In this document: positions 45,450-56,628 of the stretch, one piece after another
How the letters are laid out: each line of letters opens with the position of its first letter
Position numbering within the stretch: position 1 is the first letter of the stretch
NCBI GenBank assembly: GCA_947396885.1
Contig: OX377202.1
Coordinates: 69,660,643 to 69,724,642 of the forward strand
Direction: 5' to 3'
DNA length: 64,000 bases
Source: Heligmosomoides polygyrus polygyrus
Taxonomy: Eukaryota > Nematoda > Chromadorea > Rhabditida > Heligmosomidae
Position numbers and translations under genes: made by a program
Notes under the pieces: model-generated
What the model saw: only the letters and a program-made list of their open reading frames with translations
What the model was told of the DNA's origin: nothing
The model's database searches: none

Positions 45450-48400
45450 TATTGTATGGTAAATAAAAAATAAGGAAGAAAATCTCAAACGTCTCCAAAC
45501 ATTTTGACCAACCTAATTTTAGTAATCTTATAACACGAAGCGTGCAGCAGCAGCAAGGAGCAGAAGGCAGTGTGAAAAGACGCCTTCAGTTCGAGTAATT
45601 AAGTGCTGGTGTATCTATACAAAACCAGTACGAGTGAAGACGGACCTCGTGATGGTGGATATCCAGGGTTAAGTAAGTATCTAAGTATTAAAGGGAGCTT
45701 GACTGTAAAATTTACCAAATTTTGTCATGCCCCCATCGACAGAAGTGAAGTGAACTGGTCGGAAGCGACCAGTTGTTGTGGTTGTTTCGCTGGAGCGCGG
45801 CTGCCTCGGAAAGAAAGGGCTGAGCGCGAGATAGGGGTGGACAACAAGGTCCTGGGAACCAAAGGCGAAACATCGAGAAGTCATGGAATTCAAACCACTC
45901 TTGGTAGCCGTCTGAAAAGTTCTTCCCAATATAACCAAACCACCCAATAGTACGTAATTTTTCAGGAATCAGCGACGTTCACAAGGAGGCAGCAGATGCG
46001 CACATCTTCAGTATTTCTACATTGTAGCACTCATGCTGAGTTAGGTCATGCAATTTCTTCTGGCGAATTAGGCACCAATTCGAGATGTCTTCTCACTTCT
46101 ACATAAACCATACCTCTTTGCAGCTGCTACAATGCCTACGTAGTTAACCTTCAATTGAAAATGTGGTTACCACATACATACAGAACGCAATTATACTGCA
46201 TTAACGGTTTTACCAAAGCTATGTTTCGGAAACGCGACCACTTAGAGCACTGAGTGCGCATTCGACTATTTCGATTCAATTTTAATTCAGAGTACAGCAC
46301 TGGAACTACAAATAGCTGATCACGCTTGTCATCCTGCTCACGTTACAGATAGAGAACGTGAGAAAGCAACAACATAGGTGATGGTCACTTTTGGAAAGTT
46401 TGTCTGAGCAATAGGATCGATGGCTAATATCTTAATGTTCGCTTAAAGACGAGCATTAATAATGCCGAGGTATGAGCATTCTCGTATCTCCATCTAACAT
46501 AAGCCCATTTTCAGCAAAAGGTACAGGCATCCATGAAATGCTGTGGCGAGCTGCTTGATATCTTCCTTCTTCTTCGCTATTGAAGAACGGGTACGGCAAT
46601 CCCGTTTAGGAGCAGAAATGGCTGGCGAATTCGCCATCCTTTACCAATGTGGTGGGGATATACGAAACATGACAGAAGCATTGCATCTCAGTGAACCTTG
46701 CTGATCTCACTGCTTTTTGTTAAACAATGGTGGGATATTTTTTATTGAATAACTGCGAATAAAAAGTTGTTATTTCTCATTTACGATATTTGCCCATTTT
46801 TCTAAATCTCATTACGAAGCACGGAGAGAAGACGATGTCGCTAGCGAAACAGCCTGTATTTGTCCCTTCAAGCCTTCGTTCTGAGGAATGAACAGCGCGA
46901 GCGTAACGAATTCACGCTAGCATCATTCACAGCGAGTCTAGCGATTTGCGACGCCTTTCTGGAGCTCAGTTTCACTGGCCTACCAAACCTCATTTGACGT
47001 TATGATCAGGAATCAGAAGTTACAGAACCCAGAGAGAAATTCTCGAGGAACGCATTAAACGGACATGGATGCTGCAGGAACCTACCACGTTCGAGGGTAG
47101 TTGGCCCATTCAGCATTAGAAAACGGAACACTTTCAGGTTGTCATGCAGACGCATAGCCGATGATTTCTGCGAAATATTAGCAGCCAGTTAACCACCGAG
47201 CTAACGTTCTCTATCGTTGCAAATCCACCAGTCCTTAATCTGGTGTGGGTGCGTGACACACTTGCAACAAGTGGCGCAGGTTTTGCACTCAATTCTTCGA
47301 GGAAAAAAAGCTTGGCAAACACCTGTGTGTGTTGTATCAGCCGTTTTCCATAGCATCAGAATTGGCTGGTGATAATGACACAGTACCTTAGCGAAGGAGC
47401 TCAAACTCTTCAGGTGCAGTCTACACTTACGATACGTACTGTAGCACACTGTTCGTTAGACAGAACAGAGATTTCAGGTGAACAGCCTCATCAGAGGTTC
47501 AGCAAGCAGAGCTGCTGGAAAAATACGAGGGAACACAGCCGTCTGGATCGGGCGGGTGAATGTGTCATGGCGCCACGTGACCGTCGGCGCCAAATGCGAG
47601 TCGTCCCGTCGTCCCGAATATGCTCACTGGGAAGCAGCCTTCCCGAGCACCTCTGCCGTGATCAGCAACAAGGCGTTTTCTGCCAGCCCTTCGCTTAGCG
47701 AGCTCTGTGCGAAGCATTCGTTGCCTTCAGTTGGACGGAACAATGGATCCAGGGAAAAGGCATGGCTGCGTTATTCTTACGCCTACTTCCAAACTGTATG
47801 GTAATTTCTATCTGGATGGTAAGTAGCTGCATACTTTTTAATGGCCGTGCAGGTCACCAAAACCGCTTCATCTTATAACCTGCGCTAAGCAAGGCATCTT
47901 ATAACCTGCGCTAAACCACGCGAACAGAGGTTAAACGACATTCGATTTTGTTCTACAGCAAATGTTCGGCCGAAGTGTTATGCGTGCCGTCAACTGCTGA
48001 CTTTATACGTTTAAACTTTTGTCAAAAACCTTTTTCACTCTTTCGATTTCATACTTTACCGCCTGTATCTCATTTCATGTGCTGCCACCGTTTCACGTCA
48101 CGTTTGGAACAGACAACCGATAGAGATTTCAGGTATACATGCTGATGATTCCCATTCTTTGCTTGTTGTGTATTTGAGTAAACAGCGTAGAAGGGAATGC
48201 ACTTAAGAAGCTACAGCTGTTTTAAAGTGCAGTGTAGAGGGCGCCCAACTGGAATGGCCTTTTCACTTCTATGACCCAATTATGGCTCAAAGTCAGAAGA
48301 ACCGTTCTACGACGACGCCGTCACTGTAAATATTATTGCGGACCAACGGGACGATGTTGTGCAACTTTTTCTCTAGTGAAGGGCGCCTACAAAGTTTCAA

Positions 48401-50336
48401 ACGGGTTCTTGAGGACTTTGAGAAGCATCCTCTGAACATGTCGTAACCTATGATACCGAAAAATACCAATGGATGGACAGCGGACAAGGAAGTGCAAGGA
48501 ACGTAAGGTATTCGAAAACGTCGACATTGAAAATTGACATCGAAAATTTAGGTATATTTATGCAGCTGATTCTATCTCATTCTATTCGATTCTTGTGGCA
48601 TATAATTTTAAACTGCTGAAGAACTGTGAGATTTCGATTACTTTTGCATATCAATTTGTAACTGATTCTATTGCTAGATGTAGCGGAGCTCCTAGGATTA
48701 TTGGATTGAGGAAGAAGATTTGGTCTGTTTCTCTTTTCTTCTTGGAGCCCATCTTGGAACAAATTCGAAGCAAAAAATACGATGTAAGGTTATCGAAACC
48801 TTAGCTGGAAGGAAATGTAAACGTGCTTGCCATCATGAATCAACTATGACCCCTACTGATCAAATCCATCTGTGAAAAATCGTCCACCAACGTGAAGAGC
48901 TAACCTCATCAAGATATTGTTCCTGGGGAAGAGAATCGGTCCCCTTGCTCAACCATACGCAGTACAGGTAATGGCTGCCCTGCGAAGAGCCACCTCCGAG
49001 AGGAATGGTTGCCAGCACCAGAAGAAGCCCAACTCTGCTATGGTTGCGATTCCAAGGAACGCTCTCCGTTGGGTTTCTTTCTGCTGAGACCACAGCGACT
49101 GCACAATTGTGCGCTGCTCAACTTTAGAACGTGGTCGATGCTGTTCGCTTAAGAGGTCGGAAGCGAGACAAAGCCTCTCTGTCTCACGACGCATCGGTCC
49201 TCACGTTGCGAAGCTGAATCGGCGGGGGATTGCTGAACTTGAGTGGAAGTCTTATCCTACGCTCCTCATTCCTGTGGGCTGACTCTCAACAGCCGCATAT
49301 TTCACGCCTTGGAGGCTGTGTAGCTGGTCGAGTTCGTATAGCTACATATCTACGTTCTTTGAAATGAAGGAAAAGAAAACGTAATATGAAATGCCGCGAT
49401 TAAAAAGTAACAAATCAAAATTAAATCCGGTGAACACTTTTTTTCTCAGCGAGTGCGATGGCAGATACTTGCTGTAAGACTGTAAAATGTGAAATACAAG
49501 GTGAACACACGTGCTATTGGAAAGCATCTATTCGCCTACTGAGAGCGTCATAAAGGCAGTCTTACATCGCACGTTGTGTGCTCGCCCAGATTTGCCCTAG
49601 GTTTGAATCGCGTAGCTAATCGTTGAAGCGCAGTTCGATTCTACCAGAAATTCAGCGGACGCAGCGAGCGAATGGGAGCGGATACGGAGGAGAGCAACAG
49701 AAGGACTACGGAGTGGGGGGTGAATGGTCCGATATGGGAAGAATGGAACGCGGCACGGCGTGTGCACTTGGCGTACGTACCCGCGGTCCACTGTCTTCTG
49801 GAGGAAGCGCTCAAAAAGCCGAGCAGCTGCACTGCTGCCGCGCATCGAATCGAGGAAAAACCGTCTGGACGCTCGACGACGTACCGCGCTCCGCAGCTGA
49901 GAACTGGGTGACTGGTGTCAAAGAGCGAGAAAGGAGAGGTCTGCCGCCGAGAACTGCCAGACGAAGCCAAGGGAACAACTTTTATCCAGTGGAACTGAAT
50001 CACCTTCACATCTGACAGCAAGCTTCTCCCCTTTTTTTGAATGCAGAAAGATCTTCGACGTTAAACGGTGATGAAACAGTAGCACCGTTCTGCACCCGAA
50101 GCGTTGTCGATGCCAGCCAAATATGTGAGTTTTCGGCGCTTGCCAGGCTCGCCTCTCTACTAAATACATACCCTCGAAGGCTTAGCTAACTAGCCATTCT
50201 GTGAAATCAAATCATCAAAGCTGGTGAGAAGTATTCGCAAAAAGGTTGTTGCCGTATTCGCAAAATTCTACGCCCCGGTTTTGTTCAAAACAAAAACGCT
50301 CACGTGGCATTCAAGCCAATAGCTATGGTAGGCTCG
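45450..50336. other. Low-copy interval within copy B
   Basis: This is the counterpart of 26,640-31,340, with several copy-specific indels: 8 bp near 47,610, a tandem duplication near 47,895, about 105 bp at 48,275-48,379, and about 100 bp adjoining 50,337. No exon is supported, because the indels break every candidate frame. Confidence 0.45.
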
Positions 50337-52385
50337 TACAGTACCGGACGCATCTTTTGAATAGACACCCAGAAAACCGCACTTTGGGTTGCGGTTTTTT
50401 GGGTCTTTTTGCGCCTCGCCTAAAGATCATCCATTTGACAAAACAGGAGTATATTTGAGCTCAGAAAATCAAGCTCTATCGTCTGGTGTGCACCTTTCTT
50501 ATAAATGATCAAAAATGGTCGAAATTGAAGCATGCGCTCCATTGAGAAGGCCGCCGCGGGCGTGTTGTAGTCCTCAAGACGTCGACAACAGTTTTGTGCT
50601 CACAATTCCTCTAATTTGAGGTTTTTTGAGGAACGATTAGCACCGTTGGATTCGTCTCTTCAAGATCTACACAAAGATGTATACAACTTTACCAGAGCAC
50701 ACCATTTTCTCTGAGTCTGGCCAAAAAATATCTGGAGAAGGCTTTTTGCGATTGGAGAATTTTCGCGATTCCAGGACTTGCATGTTCTCGAAGTATTTAA
50801 AGGATGGCGTAAAGTGCTCTGTAATTCCAGGAATTCCAGGAGTGAGCCGTGCACAATGCATTTAGGATCGAATCTATTAATCGAGTGGGCGAGCACGATA
50901 TTTTGTCGAGTGGGCGTTTGGGGAGTTTTATATGAACTTCTCAGCCACCCTACTTAGGCATTGCTCTAAGGCTGTCCAGGTATCCTTTGAAGTTCGCCGT
51001 GCACAGTACGTATAGGGTCGAACCTATCAATCGAGGGGGAGGGGACAGCTTGTAGAGTGGGCGTTTGGAGAGTTATTATCAGAAAGTTCCTGCCGCCGTA
51101 CTCAGGAGTTGCTCTAAGACCGTCTACCTAGCCTTTGGAGTGCGCTGGGAACAATGTATATAGAATCGAACCTATCAATCGAGTGGGGCAACCGCTCGCA
51201 AATTGCACGCGCGGGCGTGTTTGGAGCGCTATAACACCGCCAAGTTCAAATCGTTTTGGCGGCAACTCGTGGGTCCTGTAGGCAATAAAAAGTTGTAATA
51301 ATACACTAAACTAGATCGGTGTAGCTTAGTAAGAGGCAATGCTATAGGGGTGCGAAAATGCAGGTGAGGCTTGTGTGACGAATTTTTTCCGATTTCGGCG
51401 GACCACTGCGGAAAGACGCAGCGAGGTAGCGGCCTACATGCGTAGGCTAGCAGAGCGTATAGGGTGCTTTATGATGACATGCTTAGAACTCTTCAGCTAC
51501 CTAAACTGCCTTAGCCTCAGGTGAAAATTTAAAGCGGCGGAAAATAGCGGTTGGAGTTTCTTGCGCTCTTACTCGCCTAGATTTGGGTTTTCAACACTCG
51601 TAATGGCACCGCCATATTCAGCTCGAAAAGCTCTATCGAGTGATCTACTCTCGACGAATTTCAGAAAAATCGATTTTTTGACAATTTCGCATCGAAGACC
51701 AGGGCGCTCTAGGCCGCAGTAGAGGGACGATGACGTCATCAAAATCGATATTTTCGAATTCGGCCAACTTTGATACCATTCGATAGAGCCTTTGTGTTGA
51801 ATTGAAAGGTGCTGCGAAGAGTAGAGAAAACTGTAATCTGGGCGAGTAGGAGCGGGGAGCACATCGACCGTTATTGAGATAAATTGCAGGCGCGGGCGTG
51901 TTATGAGCGCGATAGCTCTGTAAAGTGTGAATCTGCGCGGCTGCAACTTGTGGGTTTTGTAGGCAACAAGATGCTCTAGTAGCGGTTTAAACAGAGCAAC
52001 GTAGCTTACAAAGTTACCGCGGTGCGAAAATGCAGGTCAGCCTTGTGTGACACGACTTTTTCCAATTTCAGTCGACCCCTGCGGGAAGATGTGGAAAGCA
52101 AACGGCATGCAAATGCGTACGCGAGTAGAGCACTGAAGGCACTTTACGACGATCTTCTTCTAACTCTCCATCCTCCCAGCCATCCTTCGCCTCAGCTGCC
52201 AGTTTGAAGCGGCGGACGATAGAGGTTAGATTCTCCCACGCTCTTACTCGCCCGTATTGAGTTTTCAATACCCTCATGGGTACATTCTATTCAGCTCTGA
52301 AAGCTCTATCGAAAGGTGTCACTCTCAGCTAATTTCAGAAAAATCGATTTTTTCACAATTTCCCATCTAGCACAGGGGCGCTTTA

Positions 52386-52528
52386 AGGCCCCCACAGAGT
52401 TCTGCGGCAGCGCCGCGGCCCTATGCTTAACCATAGAGCAGAGACGCAGAGCTCACCGCCGGCGGCGTCCCTGCCCTATCCTTAACCATAGCGGCGAGCG
52501 GCGTTGCCGCAGAACTCTGTGGGGGCCT
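52386..52528. mobile_element. 143-bp MITE, PIF/Harbinger-like, TSD TTA
   Basis: The element starts AGGCCCCCACAGAGTTCTGC and ends in its complement, giving terminal inverted repeats of about 27 bp with one mismatch. It is flanked by TTA on both sides (52,383-52,385 and 52,529-52,531). Copy A has a single TTA (33,389-33,391) and no element, which is a clean empty site. Inside, CTTAACCATAG occurs twice. The TTA duplication and GGCC-rich ends fit the PIF/Harbinger superfamily; that assignment is inference. Confidence 0.9.
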
Positions 52529-52706
52529 TTAGGCCGAGCCTGCGCTGACGGTGTCGAAAATCGATATTTTCGAAATAGGCCACATTTTCTCGTCCAAAAT
52601 CATTCAGGTTACTTGGGGCGCTGATTACGAATCCGACATCCGTTCTTGAAAATCCGCTCGATTTCGGTGGGTTATCTGCCGTTTGTGAGTGGTCTGGTTA
52701 GGATCG

Positions 52707-52797
52707 ATATTGACGATAGACACTGATTGGATTACATTCAACGTTTAGAAAATTCATAATATTACAAGCACTTTGAAAATCATATGAGACACGTTCT
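52707..52797 (-). repeat. Inverted piece of LINE ORF1 (copy B)
   Basis: This mirrors 53,428-53,521 of the same LINE and stands directly upstream of its 5' leader. It is the counterpart of 33,562-33,668. Confidence 0.8.
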
Positions 52798-53035
52798 CTT
52801 GATTCGAGTCGGTGTGCCCTGGTGTGCGGTTGCTCACTACTGTGCTCTCATTATCGTCCTGCGGATTCGCTACCGTTGATTCGTTCTCGACGAACAGTTT
52901 ACTCCCAGTGCTACTCCTTGGCTGTGCTCATTGTGGGAAGTGGGCAGAATCTCTCGTTTCCTGATTGCCACAGCAACAGGTATATTCGATCTATACGCTA
53001 CGTCTTTTGAACCACTACTGTTCCGTTTTCACGCA

Positions 53036-53812
53036 ATGGCCGGAGCAGCAACACCAATGGCTGGGAAAGGACCCAAGCCAACTAGCATTGAAGTTCCTGA
53101 ATCGCCGCTATCGAAGGAACTCCAGAATCAACTTCAAGAGGTTGGACGATTCAGCAGGGTTCCAGAAGTGGTCAAGAAAGTGATTTCGGCAATGGCTTGG
53201 GAGCTAAGTTATACTCTCGTCGAAAATCGTGAGTTCAAGCGTGGAAATGAAGAGCTTAGGCGTGAAATTGAGAGTCTCAAACCACATCTCAGTGCGAGCT
53301 CTGTTCCTCATGTTACAATACCATCTGCTAGCTCGCCGAACCCGCCGGAACAGTTTCATTCGTGTCAGGAACTAGAAAGATTACGCTCACTAGTAATCAG
53401 TGGTGTTTCTTAGCTGAAGTCTTCTACAACAAGAGAACGTGTCTCATATGATTTTCAAAGTGTTTGTAATATTATGGACTTGCTAAACGTTGAATGTAAT
53501 CCAATCAGTGTCTATCGTCTAGGCAGTCCTGATCAGGGTAGAGATCGTTTACTTAAAGTTGTGCTTCCTTCACGTATTCTTCAACGTTGTGCTGTGAGAA
53601 GAGCTCCTCGTCTTCGCTTTTTCTCTGAAGGAGGGGTTTACCTTCGTGAATCCCTACCTCTTGAAGAGAGGAAGCGGTGACAAGAGCAGCGTAAACGCGG
53701 CATGGGGTCTGGTTCGGGTCCGCCGTTGTCTGCCATAGGTCAGCAATTGGGAAGCACCAGAACTGCGTCCGGCCCAATATCGAATTCTGTTGTTATTGAG
53801 CAGGAAAACTGA
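53036..53812 (+). pseudogene. LINE ORF1 (RNA-binding/chaperone-type protein), two nonsense codons
   Basis: The frame starts at ATG 53,036 and stays in one register for about 259 codons to TGA 53,810-53,812, interrupted only by TAG at 53,411 and TGA near 53,678. The first half has VPEVVKKVISAMAWELSY and ENREFKRGNEELRREIESL, a likely coiled coil. The second half has NPISVYRLGSP, VVLPSRILQRCAVRRAPRL and GVYLRESLPLEERKR, which resembles the RRM-like plus C-terminal region of non-LTR ORF1 proteins. That is family knowledge, not a computed match. Copy A retains a sense codon at the second stop, so that stop is copy-specific. The product would bind LINE RNA. Confidence 0.75.
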
Positions 53813-56628
53813 TGTGTCGTCCTCGGATGTTTAAGGGTTCATTTAGATGTTACTACGTCAATGTAAGGTCGATCTCCAAGAATTCGGATTACGTCAATTT
53901 CGTTCTTGGACATTCCTATGATATATATATGCTTTTAGTGAGACGTGGTTGAATAACAGCCACTCTATGGCGTCTGTGTTAGGTGAGATAGCTTCAGACT
54001 ATAAATCCTGCGGTTGCGATAGGGAAGAGAAATCAGGTGGCGGAGCAATGTTACTCGTACATAATAGGATTTCTCTTTCGGTTGAAATCAAGGTGGAATC
54101 AATCATGAGAATGCTTATGAATTACTATGCGCTGATATCTACTAAGAAACTTCAGTTTAAGATTCCTTGTTTTATATCGAACGCCTTCTTGTCCTCCTTC
54201 GAAATCTGAACAGCTTGTTAAACTTCTAAGTGACTTGATTGCCTGTGAGTTGCACTCAGTAATGGTTGGTGATTTCAATCTATCACAGTTTGGTATAGAG
54301 TCCCCTGTCTCTTCCATTATGATGTTACTTGAGGAGTTGGCTTACAGCGACAATCTCACAAATATATTAAAAAGCCTACCAGAATGGGAAACATTCTAGA
54401 TCTGGTTTTTGCTACGAAACAAGACCTGATAAGTGGAGTTACGATTTTACCTCCTGTAGGTACAAGCGATTATAATAGTATTTCATTTATTTTTGCACCT
54501 ATGTCATAGAATGTATACCTGTCTACCGCCGTATAATAGTATTTCATTTATTATTGCACCTATGTCATAGAATGTATACCTGTCTACCGCCATGTGTATT
54601 CTTGTTGCAATTTGCAATTTGAAATTTGCAACGAACTAACAGCCTTGCAATGGATAGATCTTTTGGAGACCAAAATAATGTCAATGGAAAGTATGAATTG
54701 TTTTTGTCTATCTTGCATTATGCTATTGAATTTCATGTGCCTTGGAAACTAGTATCTTCTTTCAAATCCACCCGCCTTCCTCGTCATATACAAAATATGC
54801 TAACACACCGTGATTGTTTATTTCTAGAAGCTAGGAGAGCTAATTACTGGTCAAACTATAAGTCCTTCTCTCATAGGCTTGATTCTTAACTGCACAGATA
54901 TAACTGCTACTTAGAAAAGAAGATAATTGGAGGCGGTAGTAAACGTAACTTCTACGCATATTTGAATAGCAAAATTAACGAAAGGAAACGAATTGGATGT
55001 TTGAAAAAAGACGGACTCATTGCAACAACTGATTATGACAGAGCTAACGTGCTAGCTAACCAGTTTGTGACTGCTTTCCAAATTGACGACGACTCTGCTC
55101 CGTCTACGTCCCGCTCTCACAGTACCCCCATGAACGATATCCCATGGCTTCAGTCTCATCAACTTTATGAACTGATTACGAAATTTCCGAATTCCATTTC
55201 AGCCACTCCAGATTTTGTATCATCATTTGTAATACGTAAGGTTGCAAGTGTTATTAGCGCCACTTTAGCGTACATTTTTAACCAATCATTAATGTATACA
55301 GAAGTACCTTTGAGGTGGAAGCACTCGTTTGTCACCCCCATATTGAAGAAAGAACCTTCTGACAGTCCGGAGAATTATAGGCCAGTGAGCATAACGTCAT
55401 TTTTCTGCAGGCTTTTTGAGAAGGTTGTTAAGCAGCATTTAGTGCCCCATCTTTCTGTCCATAGGATCACTCCTACAGAACAGCATGGTTTTGTATCAGG
55501 AGGATCTGTAGAGACGAACCTAATCAAATGCATGAATGATTGGACTGAAGCGCTTGATAGCAAGCGCTGCTGTGATGTTATTTATTTTGACTTTGCTAAG
55601 GCGTTTGATAGGGTATCTCACAAAAAGTTGCTGTTCAAATTGGAAGAACTTACGATACATCCAATGCTAACGAAGTGGATCGCTAATATCTAAATGAGAG
55701 AACGTTTCAAGTTAAAATTGGACATGTTTTCTCCGAAGTTAAACATATAACAAGTGGAGTTCCTCAAGGAGGGGTGTTATCGCCTATATTGTTTAACATT
55801 TTTACTTCGGAGATACCAGAAATTTTGCGAAATGTTTGTGATTGTGTCATGTATGCAGATGATGTAAAAATATACAAGGTCATTGATGGTGTTGATGATG
55901 AATTATGCTTTCAAAGAGGAATCAACTTACTGGTATCCTGGTCTAAACAATGACAGTTCCCCTTGGCTCCGCACAAAACAAGTTTCATGCGTATTAGCAG
56001 CACTCCGTTAACTGCACAACATACATATGAAGTGGACGGCCTCCACGTCACATCGGTGGATTTCGTTAGAGATCTTGGTTTCACATACAGTAGCAAACTA
56101 GACTTTTCTGATCATGTCAAAAACCGTTGTAGGATAGCGCTTCTGCGAACATTCCACACATTTAAAGCCCTTTCTACAAAGAATAAAGCTCTTTTAATAA
56201 GGGCTTACAAGACTTATATACGCCCATTAGTTGAAACGAGCACTACAGTATTCAACTCTAGTAGGATTAAAGATATCTCCAGAATTGAGAAGATCCAATA
56301 CAATTTTACTACGAAATTCTCTGTTCGCATGGGAGGCTTTTAATACTCCAATATCCCCAACGCAGCGTTCAGAAATAGGCATTTGGATCTTCCATCCCTC
56401 GTATCATGACGGAAGGTATTTGATGTTTGTCTCGTTCATAAAATTCTGCACCAACCTAGTGTGGCTGTGATTATGAAATTATATAGTTTAATGCCTTCCC
56501 GAACTAGAGGTGGTATAATGAAAATTGCCTTGCCTTGTCCGAGATCTACAGTTCGTGCTTGCTTCTTTACGCATAGAGCAGGTAACGCTTACATAAGAAT
56601 CACGAAAAACCTGTCAAATGCTTAATCT
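53812..56628 (+). pseudogene. LINE ORF2 (endonuclease + reverse transcriptase), CR1/Jockey group, broken
   Basis: The start codon overlaps the ORF1 stop (TGATG at 53,810-53,814). The endonuclease has YYVNVRSISKNSDYV, GGGAMLLVHNRISLS and NILDLVFATK, then GTSDYNSISF, where the usual SDH histidine is Tyr. A 61-bp tandem duplication lies at its end. The reverse transcriptase frame at 54,962-55,693 holds NYRPVSITSFFCRLFEK and motif A FDFAKAFDRVSH (about 55,588). After a one-base deletion near 55,690 come TSGVPQGGVLSPILFN (about 55,752) and the active site MYADDVKIY (about 55,849). A Trp codon is TGA near 55,950. The tail with RDLGFTYSSKLDFSDHV runs to about 56,343 and, in another frame, to about 56,625. 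It is inactive as it stands. Confidence 0.85.
54471..54592 (+). repeat. 61-bp tandem duplication in LINE ORF2
   Basis: TATAATAGTATTTCATTTAT through CTACCGCC occurs twice in tandem (54,471-54,531 and 54,532-54,592) with about two differences. The copy-number change breaks the endonuclease/RT linker frame. Confidence 0.9.

Larger units (their letters stand above)
37013..54224 (+). repeat. Duplicated segment, copy B (about 17.2 kb)
   Basis: This repeats copy A (18,333-35,050) in the same order and orientation. Features found only in B include a 143-bp MITE (52,386-52,528), about 105 bp at 48,275-48,379, about 100 bp just before 50,337, two extra minisatellite units near 39,960-40,045, and short tandem duplications near 41,805 and 47,895. 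B also lacks about 10 bp of the left terminus of the foldback element (near 39,732). Because it begins exactly at a scaffold gap, an uncollapsed second haplotype is at least as likely as a genomic tandem duplication. Confidence 0.95.
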
